A stretch of DNA of 64,000 nucleotides. Origin: JACQFK01 sp964619955 (lineage in GTDB: Bacteria; Planctomycetota; MHYJ01; JACPRB01). Position 1 is the stretch's first letter. Each line of letters begins with the position of its first letter. The stretch spans positions 1 through 64,000 of the forward strand of contig CAZUJF010000024.1 in the NCBI GenBank assembly GCA_964619955.1. The letters run 5' to 3'. The notes under the pieces were generated by a model that worked only from the letters and a program-made list of their open reading frames with translations, was not told the DNA's origin and made no database searches. Made by a program: the position numbers and the translations under genes. Positions 35,798-44,712 of this stretch are shown piece after piece.

Positions 35798-36565
35798 ATG
35801 AACTTCGTCCGCACTGAAGTCAAAGGGGCCGTCGCGTGGGTGACGCTGAACCGCCCCGCGACCCGGAACGCCTTCGATGAGGCGATGATCCTGGAGATCA
35901 CGACCGCCTTCACGCTGCCGCCGGCCGAGGCCCGCGTCATCGTGCTCGCCGCCGAGGGGCCCGCGTTCTGCGCGGGCGGGGACGTCGACTGGATGAAGCG
36001 GAGCAAGGCGTTCACGCCGGAGGAGAACCGCAAGGATGCGCAGGCGCTGGCGCAGATGCTCCGCGCGGTGGAGGAGTGCCCGGTGCCGGTCGTCGCCCGG
36101 GTGCACGGCACCGCGATCGGCGGCGGGGCGGGCCTCATCGCCGCGTGCGACGTGGCGGTCTGCGCCGAGGACACGAAGTTCGGATTCCCGGAGGTCCGGC
36201 TGGGCCTGATCCCCGCCGTGATCTCGCTGGTCGTGATCCCCCGCATCGGCCTCTCCGAGGCGCGGCGCTACTTCCTCACCGGGGAGCGCTTCGGGGCCGT
36301 CAAGGCGCGCGCGATGGGGCTCGTGCACGATCTCGTCCCGCCCGCGCAACTCGATGCCCGGGTGGAGGCGGTCGTGGCGGAACTGCTCCGCGGGGCGCCG
36401 AAGGCGATGGCGGAGGCCAAGAAGCTGCTGCGGACGCTGCCCGGGCTGTCGCGCGAGGAGGCGCAAGCCTGGACCGTCGAGGCGATCTCGGCGATCCGCG
36501 TCGCGCCGGAGGCCCAGGAGGGGCTGGCCGCCTTCCTCGAGAAGCGGCCGCCGGTCTGGCCGTGA
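35798..36565 (+). CDS. liuC: Enoyl-CoA hydratase, probable methylglutaconyl-CoA hydratase
   Basis: 255 residues of the crotonase family: FCAGGDVDWMK (about 56-66) and VHGTAIGGGAGLIAACDVAVC (about 103-124) form the oxyanion hole, with the FPEVRLGLIPAVIS line of the catalytic region. Glycine/Glu residues expected for hydration are present. Position between the carboxyltransferase and biotin carboxylase genes matches LiuC, which hydrates 3-methylglutaconyl-CoA to HMG-CoA. A 4-nt gap separates it from liuB, and a GTGA overlap from the next gene. Confidence 0.88.
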   Translation: MNFVRTEVKGAVAWVTLNRPATRNAFDEAMILEITTAFTLPPAEARVIVLAAEGPAFCAGGDVDWMKRSKAFTPEENRKDAQALAQMLRAVEECPVPVVARVHGTAIGGGAGLIAACDVAVCAEDTKFGFPEVRLGLIPAVISLVVIPRIGLSEARRYFLTGERFGAVKARAMGLVHDLVPPAQLDARVEAVVAELLRGAPKAMAEAKKLLRTLPGLSREEAQAWTVEAISAIRVAPEAQEGLAAFLEKRPPVWP

Positions 36566-37995
36566 AGGTCCTGGTCGCCAACCGCGGGGAGATCGCCGTC
36601 CGGATCCTCCGGACGCTGCGCGAGATGGGAATCGCCTCCACGGCGGTCCATGCCGACTGCGATCGCGGCGCGCCGCATCTGGATCTTGCGGACGACGTCG
36701 TGGCGCTCGGCGCCCCGGACCGGTATCTGTCGGCGGACGCGTTGCTCGGCGCGGCGCGCAAGAGCGGCTGCACGGCGGTGCATCCCGGCTACGGATTCCT
36801 CTCGCAGAGCGCCGGCTTCGTGCGGGCCTGCGAGGCGGCGGGGTTGGTCTTCATCGGCCCCTCAGCTGAAGCCATGGAGCGCCTCGGCGACAAGCGCGCG
36901 TCGAGGGCGGCGGCCGAGGCGGCGGGGGTGCCGGTGATCCCGGGGGCGCAGCGGGCGGACTCGGCGGCGGAGGCGCGGGAGTCGGCCGCGCGGCTGGGGT
37001 ATCCCGTGCTGTTGAAAGCCGCGGGGGGCGGCGGCGGCAAGGGCATGAGGCTCGTGGCTTCTCCGGAGGAACTGGACGAGGCGCACGCGGCGGCCCGGCG
37101 CGAGGCGGCGAAAGCGTTTGCGGACGAGCGGCTGCTCGTCGAGAAATACATCCACCCGGCGCGCCACATCGAGGTGCAGGTGCTCGGGGACGGGCGCGAG
37201 GCGGTCGCGGTCGGAGAGCGGGACTGCAGCCTCCAGCGCCGCTACCAGAAAGTGATCGAGGAGGGTCCGGCGCCGGGGCTCTCCGGGACGCTGCGCCGGG
37301 ACCTGGCGGCGGCCGCGGTCCGCCTGGCGCGCGCGGCGGGGTACCGCAGCGCGGGGACCGTGGAGTTCCTCGTCGACGAGAGCGGCGGCTTCCATTTCCT
37401 CGAGGTGAACACGCGGCTCCAGGTGGAGCATCCGGTGACGGAGGCCGTGACGGGACTGGATCTGGTCCGCGCGCAGATCGAGATCGCGCAGGGGGCGGCG
37501 CTGCCCGCGGCGCCGGCGCCCCGGGGCCACGCCCTCGAGGCGCGCCTGAATGCGGAGGATCCGTACGCGGGCTTCCTTCCGCAGAGCGGCCGGGTGCTGC
37601 AACTGGACTGGCCGCAGCTGCCCGGGCTTCGCATCGACACGGGATTGCGCGAGGGGCTGGAGGTCACGCCGCATTTCGATCCGCTGCTGGCGAAGCTCGT
37701 CGCCTGGGGCGCGGACCGCGAGCAGGCCCGGCGCCGGCTGATCGAGGCCTTGCGCGGGATGACGCTGCTCGGGGTGACCACGAACCAGGCCTTCCTGATC
37801 CAGGTGCTCGAAAGCCCGCTGTTCCGGACGGCGGCTTCGCGGACGACCTCGCTGGAATCCCTGTCCTGGCCCGAGCCGCCGGTGCCGCCCGAGATCCTGG
37901 ACTTCGCGGGGCGTGCGGCCGCCCCTTCGGCCTCCGCGCGGGGATCGTCGCCGGGCCCCTGGGAGCGGCTGGGCCCGTTCCGGGTGGGATCATGA
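36562..37995 (+). CDS. Biotin carboxylase subunit (acyl-CoA carboxylase alpha)
   Basis: 477 residues from a GTG overlapping the liuC stop. ATP-grasp domain with KAAGGGGGKGMRLV, RHIEVQVLGD, ERDCSLQRRYQKVIEE and EVNTRLQVEHPVTE; biotin-carboxylase C-terminal domain to about residue 440. In most LiuD/MccA proteins this domain is fused to the biotin carrier; here the chain ends with a Pro/Ser-rich tail and the carrier is a separate gene overlapping by ATGA. Confidence 0.9.
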   Translation: MKVLVANRGEIAVRILRTLREMGIASTAVHADCDRGAPHLDLADDVVALGAPDRYLSADALLGAARKSGCTAVHPGYGFLSQSAGFVRACEAAGLVFIGPSAEAMERLGDKRASRAAAEAAGVPVIPGAQRADSAAEARESAARLGYPVLLKAAGGGGGKGMRLVASPEELDEAHAAARREAAKAFADERLLVEKYIHPARHIEVQVLGDGREAVAVGERDCSLQRRYQKVIEEGPAPGLSGTLRRDLAAAAVRLARAAGYRSAGTVEFLVDESGGFHFLEVNTRLQVEHPVTEAVTGLDLVRAQIEIAQGAALPAAPAPRGHALEARLNAEDPYAGFLPQSGRVLQLDWPQLPGLRIDTGLREGLEVTPHFDPLLAKLVAWGADREQARRRLIEALRGMTLLGVTTNQAFLIQVLESPLFRTAASRTTSLESLSWPEPPVPPEILDFAGRAAAPSASARGSSPGPWERLGPFRVGS

Positions 37996-38339
37996 GCTGG
38001 ATCGAAGCCGAAGGCCGCCGCCTGGCGGTCGTGCGCACGCCCGAGGGGGTCTGGATCGGCTGGCCCGGGCGCGCGAAATTCTTTCCCCGGACCGCCGCTG
38101 AAGCCCCCGTCAGCGCCGCTGAAACCCGGGATGTCCGGGCCCCGATGACGGGCCGTCTCGTGAAGGCCCCGGCGGCCGCGGGGCGGGCCGTGGCGGAGGG
38201 CGACCTGCTCTTCGTGCTTGAGGCGATGAAGATGGAATACCGCATCCTGTCGCCGCGCGCGGGCGTCGTGCGGTCCGTGCAGGTCCGCGAGGGGGATCTC
38301 GTGGACCTGGGCCGCGTCCTGCTGGACTTCGAGCCATGA
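37992..38339 (+). CDS. Biotin carboxyl carrier protein
   Basis: 115 residues. Biotinyl motif EAMKM (77-81, biotin on Lys80) within a typical lipoyl/biotinyl domain (about 48-115), preceded by a short unique region containing three Trp. It accepts CO2 from the biotin carboxylase and delivers it to the carboxyltransferase. ATGA overlaps on both sides tie it to the operon. Confidence 0.92.
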   Translation: MSWIEAEGRRLAVVRTPEGVWIGWPGRAKFFPRTAAEAPVSAAETRDVRAPMTGRLVKAPAAAGRAVAEGDLLFVLEAMKMEYRILSPRAGVVRSVQVREGDLVDLGRVLLDFEP

Positions 38340-39184
38340 TCCGCATCGTCGAGGTCGGGCCCCGCGACGGGCTGCAGAACGAGGCGGCCCTGATTCCGAC
38401 GGAGGCGAAGGTCGCGTTCGTCGACCGGCTTTCGGAGTCCGGGCTCCGCGAGATCGAGGCGGGGGCCTTCGTCTCGCCGAAGTGGGTCCCCCAGCTGGCG
38501 GATTCCGACGCGGTCTTCGCGCGCATCCGCCGCGCCCCGGGGGTCGCGTACTCCGCGCTCGTTCCGAACCTGCAGGGGCTCGAACGCGCCGTGGCGGCCC
38601 GGGTGGACAAGGTCGCCGTCTTCACGGCGGCGAGCGAAACGTTCAACCGGAAGAACATCAACGCCTCCATCGACGAATCCTTCGAGCGGCTGCGGCCCGT
38701 GGTGGAGCGTGCGCGCGGCCTCCAACTGCCCGTGCGCGGCTACGTCTCGACGGCGTTCTGGTGCCCCTACGAGGGGAGGGTCGAGCCGGCGCGCGCCGTG
38801 GAGGTCTGCCGCCGCCTGGCGGACCTCGGCGTCGACGAGATCTCCGTCGGGGACACGATCGGGAAAGCCGCGACGGCGGAGGTCGCCGCGCTTCTGGAGG
38901 CGCTGCTTCCCGTGGTGCCGGCCGGACGGATCGCGCTGCATTTCCACGACACCTATCACCATGCCGTCGACAACGTTCTGGAGGGCTTGAGGCTCGGAAT
39001 CCGCGCCTTCGATTCCAGCGTGGGCGGACTCGGGGGCTGCCCCTACGCCCCCGGAGCGAGGGGCAACGTGGCCACGGAGGCGCTGATCTCGGCCCTGCGC
39101 GGGGCGGGGGAGCGGGTGGACGTCGATCCCGCCGTGCTGGCGCAGGCCCGCCGCGACCTGGCGCCGCACCTCGGGCGCGGATAG
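38336..39184 (+). CDS. liuE: Hydroxymethylglutaryl-CoA lyase
   Basis: 282 residues. GPRDGLQNE (8-16) carries the catalytic Arg/Asp, HFHDTYHHAVDN supplies metal-binding His, and GGLGGCPYAPGARGN has the reactive loop Cys235, as in human and bacterial HMGCL. Cleaves HMG-CoA to acetoacetate and acetyl-CoA, the last step of leucine degradation. Last gene of the operon. Confidence 0.94.
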   Translation: MIRIVEVGPRDGLQNEAALIPTEAKVAFVDRLSESGLREIEAGAFVSPKWVPQLADSDAVFARIRRAPGVAYSALVPNLQGLERAVAARVDKVAVFTAASETFNRKNINASIDESFERLRPVVERARGLQLPVRGYVSTAFWCPYEGRVEPARAVEVCRRLADLGVDEISVGDTIGKAATAEVAALLEALLPVVPAGRIALHFHDTYHHAVDNVLEGLRLGIRAFDSSVGGLGGCPYAPGARGNVATEALISALRGAGERVDVDPAVLAQARRDLAPHLGRG

Positions 39185-39187
39185 GGG

Positions 39188-39193
39188 TATACT
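39188..39193 (+). promoter_or_regulatory. -10 element (TATACT)
   Basis: TATACT just past the liuE stop, 37 nt before the ATG at 39231, where a GGGAGG Shine-Dalgarno is present. A leadered mRNA, in contrast to the leaderless-type promoters elsewhere. Confidence 0.5.
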
Positions 39194-39230
39194 GGATTCA
39201 CAGCCTGAGTGATTGCTCTGGGGAGGATCC

Positions 39231-39533
39231 ATGGGACTCGGACGCTACTTCCTGCACAACGTGCTGGATTCGGCCAAGTTCGCCAAGCTCGACGCGGCGA
39301 TGGACGACCGAAAGTCCTACGAGGATTTCAAGGGTCCCAAGGGCAAGGATCCGGTGCTGCAGCTGGAGTACGAGCTGGGGTGCGTGTCCCTGGTCTGCCG
39401 CACGCTCATCGAGGTGATGCTCGCCAAGAAGGTCTGCACGAAGGCGGAGCTCGAGGAGCTCCTGGACAAGATCGACCAGCAGGACGGCGCGCGCGCCGGC
39501 AACTTCGACCCGCGGAATTTCGGCGTGAGCTGA
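39231..39533 (+). CDS. Small hypothetical cytoplasmic protein
   Basis: 100 residues from an ATG with GGGAGG 5 nt upstream. Helical, charged, no signal peptide (LGRYFLHNVLDSAKFAKLDAAMDDRKSYEDFKG...). Three Cys (about 46, 51, 66) are spaced unlike any zinc motif I know. I do not recognise the family. TGATG overlap with the next, exported protein gene suggests coupled expression. Confidence 0.65.
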   Translation: MGLGRYFLHNVLDSAKFAKLDAAMDDRKSYEDFKGPKGKDPVLQLEYELGCVSLVCRTLIEVMLAKKVCTKAELEELLDKIDQQDGARAGNFDPRNFGVS

Positions 39534-40180
39534 TGGGGGCTTTTGTCGCCGTCCTGCTCGCGGCCCAGACGGCCCCCGCCCAGGATCCTCTCCGCGACGA
39601 CTGGCTCCCGCTCGCCGCCGGGAACCAGTGGACCTACCGCAGCGACTACGACGACGTGACGGAATTCGTCCACGAGGTGGTCGGGACCGAGAAGGTCGGC
39701 GCGGTCGACTGCTTCGTGGTGGAGCACCGGTCGTTCAACCCGAGCTACGAAGGGCCCCGGATCCTGCGCAAGGAGTGGCTGGCGAAGGACGGGGAGGGCA
39801 CGCTGATCCACCGCCTGCAGCGGGGCCGCAGCCTGATGGAGGTCGACAAGCCGTTCTTCAAGCTCAAGCGGGACCTCCGCAAGAACGACGCGTGGGAGGG
39901 CGAGGCGCGCATCGCGGAGAACCCGCCGCGCTTCCGCGCGTGGGTGGAGGACGAGGTCGACGTCGAGGTCCCGGCCGGGAAATTCCGCGCGCAGCGGCTG
40001 CGGACGCGGGTCGAGGCCGGATCGAAATTCACGGCCGAAGGGTTCGAGTGGTATGCGCGGGGCACGGGCCTGGTGAAAGCGGAGGTGACGCTCCGGATCG
40101 GGGGGGAGGGGACCTCGTTCACGAGCGAGCTGAAGAAGTTCCGGCCGGGGGGCAAGGAGAAGCCCCCGGAACGCCGATAA
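39533..40180 (+). CDS. Secreted hypothetical protein
   Basis: 215 residues; signal peptide (1-17, cleavage near APA-QDP). The body (LPLAAGNQWTYRSDYDDVTEFVHEVVGTEKV...) matches the general pattern of exported planctomycete proteins that begin with 'y.P...Gn.W.Y', a beta-rich fold resembling DUF3108/LolA-like lipid-binding domains. Two Cys near 60. Function unknown. Confidence 0.65.
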   Translation: MGAFVAVLLAAQTAPAQDPLRDDWLPLAAGNQWTYRSDYDDVTEFVHEVVGTEKVGAVDCFVVEHRSFNPSYEGPRILRKEWLAKDGEGTLIHRLQRGRSLMEVDKPFFKLKRDLRKNDAWEGEARIAENPPRFRAWVEDEVDVEVPAGKFRAQRLRTRVEAGSKFTAEGFEWYARGTGLVKAEVTLRIGGEGTSFTSELKKFRPGGKEKPPERR

Positions 40181-40184
40181 TAGG

Positions 40185-41057
40185 ATGATGAAGCGGGTCG
40201 GCAGGCTGCTGGCCCCGGGAGCGGCGCTCGCCGTCCTCCTCCTGGCCGGCGGCTCCCTTTCGGAGTCCGTGGAGTCCCCCCTCCACCGCGCCCTCCACCA
40301 GGTGCGGCGTCAGGATTACCGTCCCTTGTTCGACATCGCCGGCGGGCGCGTCTGCGCCGTCTTCCGTCCCGAACGCGAGAACGCCTTCGTCGAGGAGCTG
40401 ATGTCGCTGTCGGGAAAATGGAAGGCGCTGACGCGGGGGCAGGCCTCGTATGAGAAGCTGGTCCGGAAGCTCTTTGAGCGGCATGTCTTCGGACCGGCGG
40501 ACCTCGAGGGCCTTTATGCCCGGCTGCGCGAGGATCTGGCCTACGGCTTCGCGGCGATGGAGAACCGGCTGCTGGTGTCCATCGAGGCCGATCTGCGCGT
40601 CGCGCGTCCGGAGCTTTCCGTCCCCGAATTGCGGCAGGAATACCGGCGTCTGGCGGCCGAACTCGCCGGGCAGGCGGCGGGGGACCTGGGCATGAACCTG
40701 GTCTCCTTCGCGGGGAGCGAGGCGGTGTCGATCCTGGGGCTCTCGGCGCTGGCCTCCAGCGGCGTGCTCGGCCCCGCCCTCGCGGCGGGGGGGGCGTCGG
40801 GGGCCTGGAGCCTGGGGGCGGGCCTGATCCTCGGAATCGGGGCGGGCCTGGCGATCGACTGGGCGCTCGGGGACGCCTACGAGGCGTCCGCGAGGGCCGA
40901 GGTCCGCCGGGTGACGCAGGCGATCCGCACCCGGCTGATCGACGCCGTCCACGACACGCTCGCGGAGGCCGTGGTGCGGCACCGCGCCCTGCAGGAGGCC
41001 CGCGTGTCCGCGCTCTTCGAAAGGAGGCCCCATGGCGGCGTGGCTCGTCATCCTTAG
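40185..41057 (+). CDS. Membrane-associated hypothetical protein
   Basis: 290 residues. Hydrophobic N terminus (about 8-24), a helical domain (about 35-170), and a Gly/Ala-rich hydrophobic hairpin (about 175-228) reminiscent of a membrane-inserting segment, then a helical tail. No known motif. GATAAT lies 3-6 nt before the first two in-frame ATGs (40185 and 40188), which would fit a leaderless start at 40188. Its 3' end overlaps the next gene by 26 nt, so the two probably act together. Confidence 0.55.
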   Translation: MMKRVGRLLAPGAALAVLLLAGGSLSESVESPLHRALHQVRRQDYRPLFDIAGGRVCAVFRPERENAFVEELMSLSGKWKALTRGQASYEKLVRKLFERHVFGPADLEGLYARLREDLAYGFAAMENRLLVSIEADLRVARPELSVPELRQEYRRLAAELAGQAAGDLGMNLVSFAGSEAVSILGLSALASSGVLGPALAAGGASGAWSLGAGLILGIGAGLAIDWALGDAYEASARAEVRRVTQAIRTRLIDAVHDTLAEAVVRHRALQEARVSALFERRPHGGVARHP

Positions 41058-41787
41058 CCTCGCGGCCCCCCAGTCGGCGGCGGCGAAGAAGCTGGCGAAG
41101 GAAGTGGTGGAGTCGTTCGGCCGGGAGGCGCTGGAACGCGCGGAGCCCCGCGTCGTCCGCCTGGTCGAATCGCTGGGCGACGACGCGGCCCGGGCGCTGC
41201 GCCGCACGGGTCCCGCGGGCGTGGCCCTGCTGGAGCGGCACGGGGCGGCGGGGCTGCGCGTCCTGCTGCGCTGGGGGGACGACGGGCTGCGGGTGCTGGC
41301 GCTCGAGGGGGACCAGGCGCTCGCCGCGCTCGCGCGTCATGGCGACGACGCGATGGAACTGATGATCCGGCATCCCGGGGTGGGGCGCGACCTCCTGGGG
41401 CGCTTCGGGAGGGATGTCGTCCGGTTGAAGATCTCCACCGACAGCGCGGTGAATCTCGCGCGGCTCGCGGAGCCGATCGCCTCCACCGGAAGGGCCGCGG
41501 AGATCCTGGCCGTGACGGAGCGTTTCGGGGACCGCGCCTGCGCGTTCCTGTGGAAGCACAAGGGGGTCGTTTTCGGGGCGGCGCTGCTGACCGCGTTCCT
41601 GAGGGATCCCGAACCCTATCTCAACGGCGTCAAGGAACTGGCGGCGGAGCCGCTGGGCGGGCTCGCGCGGGAGGCGGCCTCCCGCACGAACTGGACGCTG
41701 GTGATCCTGGCGGTGCTGGGCGCCGGGAGCCTCCTCCTCGGTCTGCGCTGGTCGCTGCGTCCGCGGCGCGCCGGAAGCGGGGCTTGA
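41032..41787 (+). CDS. Hypothetical membrane protein with GDDA/RHG helical repeats
   Basis: 251 residues from an ATG with AAGGAGG 4 nt upstream. N-terminal signal-like segment (1-17), a run of short repeats of the type GDDAxxLLxRHG (about 48-125), and a C-terminal membrane helix (about 222-240) followed by Arg-rich residues. Similar amphipathic repeats are frequent in planctomycete proteins of unknown role. Coupled with the preceding gene; possibly an envelope pair. Confidence 0.6.
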   Translation: MAAWLVILSLAAPQSAAAKKLAKEVVESFGREALERAEPRVVRLVESLGDDAARALRRTGPAGVALLERHGAAGLRVLLRWGDDGLRVLALEGDQALAALARHGDDAMELMIRHPGVGRDLLGRFGRDVVRLKISTDSAVNLARLAEPIASTGRAAEILAVTERFGDRACAFLWKHKGVVFGAALLTAFLRDPEPYLNGVKELAAEPLGGLAREAASRTNWTLVILAVLGAGSLLLGLRWSLRPRRAGSGA

Positions 41788-41811
41788 CGGGCCGGTGCTG
41801 ATCGCTATGAT
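41784..41811 (+). promoter_or_regulatory. Sigma-70-type promoter of tRNA-Ala
   Basis: TTGACG (41784-41789) and TATGAT (41806-41811) with a 16-nt spacer, ending 24 nt before the tRNA. The -35 overlaps the stop codon of the preceding gene. Confidence 0.65.
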
Positions 41812-41835
41812 GGCGCGCGGGCGTCCCGGGCTGAT

Positions 41836-41911
41836 GGGGCTGTAGCTCAGCTGGGAGAGCGCGTGAATGGCATTCACGAGGTCGAGGGTTCAACCCCCTT
41901 CAGCTCCACCA
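41836..41911 (+). tRNA. tRNA-Ala (anticodon GGC)
   Basis: 76 nt, full cloverleaf: acceptor GGGGCTG with CAGCTCC (one G-U pair), D stem GCTC/GAGC, anticodon stem of 5 bp around the loop ATGGCAT with GGC at positions 34-36, T stem GAGGG/CCCTT with TTCAACC loop, discriminator A and a genomically encoded CCA. It reads GCC, one of the commonest codons in this high-G+C window. Confidence 0.96.
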
Positions 41912-41990
41912 CCCCGGGTCGCCCGAACCCCGAAGTGTTATTCCCTGCCGAACCCGGACTCCCCGGACGTCTAATACACAGGGAGGAACC

Positions 41991-44099
41991 GTGGTGCTGC
42001 TGACCCCCCTGCTGCTGGCCCTGGTCTGTTCCGTGCAATCCGAGGCGGATCTCGCACGCTTCATCGAACAGCTCGGCTCCGATTTCCTCGAGGACCGGGA
42101 GGCGGGCCGGAGGGAGCTGGACAAGGCCGGCCCCAAAGCGGAGGCGCTGCTGCTGCGGGCGCTGTCGTCCCCGGACCACCGGGTGCGCCGGAGCTCCCTC
42201 CAGGTGCTGGCCGGGTTCCGGAGCGCGAAGGCCCGGGTCCGCGCGGCGGAACTGTTCGCGGGCGACGAGGACGCCTCGGTGCAGGAGGCCGCCTTCCAGC
42301 TGCTGCGGGAGCTGGGGCGCGAGGCGGAAGCCGAGCTGATCCGGGCGCTCGCGCATGAATCGGTCGAGGTCCGCCGCGGGGCGGTGGAGACGCTGAAGAC
42401 GCTGCAGAGCCCTAACACGGTGGAGCCGCTGGCGGAGCTCTTCAAGCGGGAGACGGACAGGGCCGTGAAGGAGGCCGTGTTCAGAAGCCTGCTCTCGATG
42501 GGGGCGGCGGCGCAGGGCTTCCTGCTGTCGTGCCTGGGGTCCGGGGAGGCGCGGGAGCGGCGGGAGGCCCTCGCGGCGCTGAGGGACGTCGAAACGCCGG
42601 TCGTGCTCGAACGCATCGGCCGGCTGTTCGCCGTGGAGACGGACGCCGACGCGCTGAGGTTCGCCGGGGATTATCTCGAGAAGGCGGGCCCGGCGGCGGA
42701 GCCGTTTCTGGCGGCCGGGCTCCGGGGCGCCCGGGAACTCGTCCGTCTCCGCGCCCTGCAGGGGCTGGCGGTCCTGCGCAGCCGCGCCGGCCTCGAGGGC
42801 GCCGCCGCGCTGCTGATCGCGGACCCCTCGGAACCCGTCCGGAGCGCCGCGGCGGAATACCTGGCGGAACTGGGCGGTCCGGAAGCGGAAGCGGCGTTTC
42901 TCAAAGGTCTGGCGGGGACGAATCCGGGGATCCGCCTGCTGTCGATCCAGAAACTCGGCGGACTGCGCTCCCCCAAGCCGCTCGGGACGGTGGCGCAGCT
43001 CTTCCGTTCCGAGAAGGATCCGGCGCTGCGGCGCGCCTGCTTCGATTACCTCCGCCGGCTGGGCCGGGCGGCGGAGCAGGAACTGCTGCTGGCGATGTCG
43101 GACGAGGACCGCACGTTCCGGATCGAGGCGGTGAGGGCCCTGGGCGAGGCGGGGGCCGAGGCCGCCATCCCCAGGCTGGTGCTGATCGTGGGCGAACTCG
43201 AGCCGGAGCTCCGCTCCGCCGCGGAGGAGGCGCTGGCGCGGCTGGGTCCCAAGGCCCTCCAGGCGGCGCGCGCCGAGGTCGAGGCGGGGCGACTGAAGGC
43301 GCGGTCCCTGGAGGCCGTTTTGTCGCTCCACCACCAGGAGGCGGTGGAGCAGGCGCTCGACCGGCTGGTGACCGAACAGGGGGGCACCGGATTCTTCGGG
43401 GGGCAGTTCAAGCCGCTGGCCGCGCTCGGACCGGAGGTGGCGGGACCGGTGCTGCTCCGCATGGTCCAGGATCCCCGCTTCGCCTACCGCAAGTCGCCGC
43501 GGCGGGACCGCATCCCGAATTACGACAACTGCCTGCGGGAACTCGCGGTCATGGCGCTGGGGGAGCTCGCGGTGCCCGGGGCCGCGGACGCGCTGGAGCG
43601 CCTGCTCCAGGAGACCCAGCCGGCGAGCCGACTCAACACGCTGCACGAGGAGGCCCTGCTCTCGCTGCACCGTCTGGGGCGTCCGGCCCCGCTTGAGGCG
43701 TATCTGGGCGCGGCGGAGGCCCGGGTGGAGGAACTCCTGGGCAAGGGGGAGCGGCTGGACGAGGCCTGCGACCTCCTGTTCAAGAAGGGCATGCTGCTGA
43801 ACCGGGCGGGGCGGCGCGAGGCGTCGGCGGCGGCCTATCGACGTCTGCTCGCCGTGTCGGAGAAGCCTCCCCCGTGGAGGGACTTGCCCCTGGTGCTCTA
43901 CAACCTCGCCTGCCTGGCGTCGATGGGCGGGGAGAAGGCGCGCGCCGTCGAATGGCTCGAGAGGGCGGTCCGGGCCGGCTATCAGGATCGCGCGTGGATC
44001 GAACTGGACCAGGAACTCGACGCGATCCGCGGCGAGGAGGGCTATCGGAAGCTGCTCGCCGACGAGAAGCTGCTGCCCAAGGCCGCCCCTCCCAAGTAA
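41991..44099 (+). CDS. Secreted HEAT-repeat protein with C-terminal TPR
   Basis: 702 residues from a GTG with GGGAGGA 6 nt upstream and TAATAC further up. Signal peptide (1-17), about 15 HEAT/PBS-lyase-type repeats (about 25-560; repeating 'RRSSLQVLAGFRSAKA', 'VRRGAVETLKTLQSP', 'IEAVRALGEAGAEAA'), a link region, and a TPR-like pair near 590-680 (AAAYRRLLAVSEKP, LYNLACLASMGGEKARAVEWLERAV). Scaffold function inferred. Directly after tRNA-Ala. Confidence 0.82.
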   Translation: MVLLTPLLLALVCSVQSEADLARFIEQLGSDFLEDREAGRRELDKAGPKAEALLLRALSSPDHRVRRSSLQVLAGFRSAKARVRAAELFAGDEDASVQEAAFQLLRELGREAEAELIRALAHESVEVRRGAVETLKTLQSPNTVEPLAELFKRETDRAVKEAVFRSLLSMGAAAQGFLLSCLGSGEARERREALAALRDVETPVVLERIGRLFAVETDADALRFAGDYLEKAGPAAEPFLAAGLRGARELVRLRALQGLAVLRSRAGLEGAAALLIADPSEPVRSAAAEYLAELGGPEAEAAFLKGLAGTNPGIRLLSIQKLGGLRSPKPLGTVAQLFRSEKDPALRRACFDYLRRLGRAAEQELLLAMSDEDRTFRIEAVRALGEAGAEAAIPRLVLIVGELEPELRSAAEEALARLGPKALQAARAEVEAGRLKARSLEAVLSLHHQEAVEQALDRLVTEQGGTGFFGGQFKPLAALGPEVAGPVLLRMVQDPRFAYRKSPRRDRIPNYDNCLRELAVMALGELAVPGAADALERLLQETQPASRLNTLHEEALLSLHRLGRPAPLEAYLGAAEARVEELLGKGERLDEACDLLFKKGMLLNRAGRREASAAAYRRLLAVSEKPPPWRDLPLVLYNLACLASMGGEKARAVEWLERAVRAGYQDRAWIELDQELDAIRGEEGYRKLLADEKLLPKAAPPK

Positions 44100-44160
44100 C
44101 CAAGTAAAGTGTCGCCGGTCCGGATATAACCCGCCTCCGCGGACGTTCCATATCAAGACC

Positions 44161-44712
44161 ATGTTGACGCCGCCCCAGAACCCGGAATTCGAGAAGCTGC
44201 TCCGCAAGCATCTCGACGCGTTCTATTTCACCGCGCTGGATCTGAGCGGAAACGCGAGCGATGCGGAGGACCTGGTCCAGGAGGCCGCGTTGAAGGGCCT
44301 GCGCCGCTTCGATTCCTTCGAGCAGGGGACGGATTTCAAGGCGTGGATGACGCGGATCCTGGCGAACACGTACATCGACCTCTACCGCCGCCGCCGGCGC
44401 GAAAAGCCGGTGGCGGCGGAAGAGGCCTTCCAGGCCCTGGCCGAGGCGGAATCCCCGCTGCGGCGCGCGGATCTGGAGTTTCTTCTTCCCGAGGACGTGG
44501 AGCGGGCGCTGGCCTCGCTGGCCGAGGAGCAGCGTGCGGCGATCGTGCTCGTGGACGTGAACGGGATGACGAACCAGGAGGCGGCGGAGGCCCTGGGCTG
44601 GCCGCTGGGCACGGTGAATTCCCGGGTCTACCGGGGCCGCCAGGAGCTTCGCGGCGTCCTCCGGAAGCTGGCGGACGAATTTCGCGGCATCGGAAAGGGA
44701 AGCACGAGATGA
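44161..44712 (+). CDS. ECF RNA polymerase sigma factor
   Basis: 183 residues. Sigma-2 region (about 8-80): ASDAEDLVQEAALKGLRRFDSFEQGTDFKAWMTRILANTYIDLYRRRRRE. Sigma-4 region (about 115-172): LASLAEEQRAAIVLVDVNGMTNQEAAEALGWPLGTVNSRVYRGRQELR, the -35 recognition helix-turn-helix. No sigma-3. Followed by a membrane protein gene that fits its anti-sigma factor (ATGA overlap). Signal not predictable. Confidence 0.92.
   Translation: MLTPPQNPEFEKLLRKHLDAFYFTALDLSGNASDAEDLVQEAALKGLRRFDSFEQGTDFKAWMTRILANTYIDLYRRRRREKPVAAEEAFQALAEAESPLRRADLEFLLPEDVERALASLAEEQRAAIVLVDVNGMTNQEAAEALGWPLGTVNSRVYRGRQELRGVLRKLADEFRGIGKGSTR

Noticed and set aside
41032..41787. Colicin- or pore-forming toxin from the hydrophobic hairpin of the neighbour and the repeat protein
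   Set aside because: No immunity gene, secretion tag or known toxin motif; kept only as an unknown pair.
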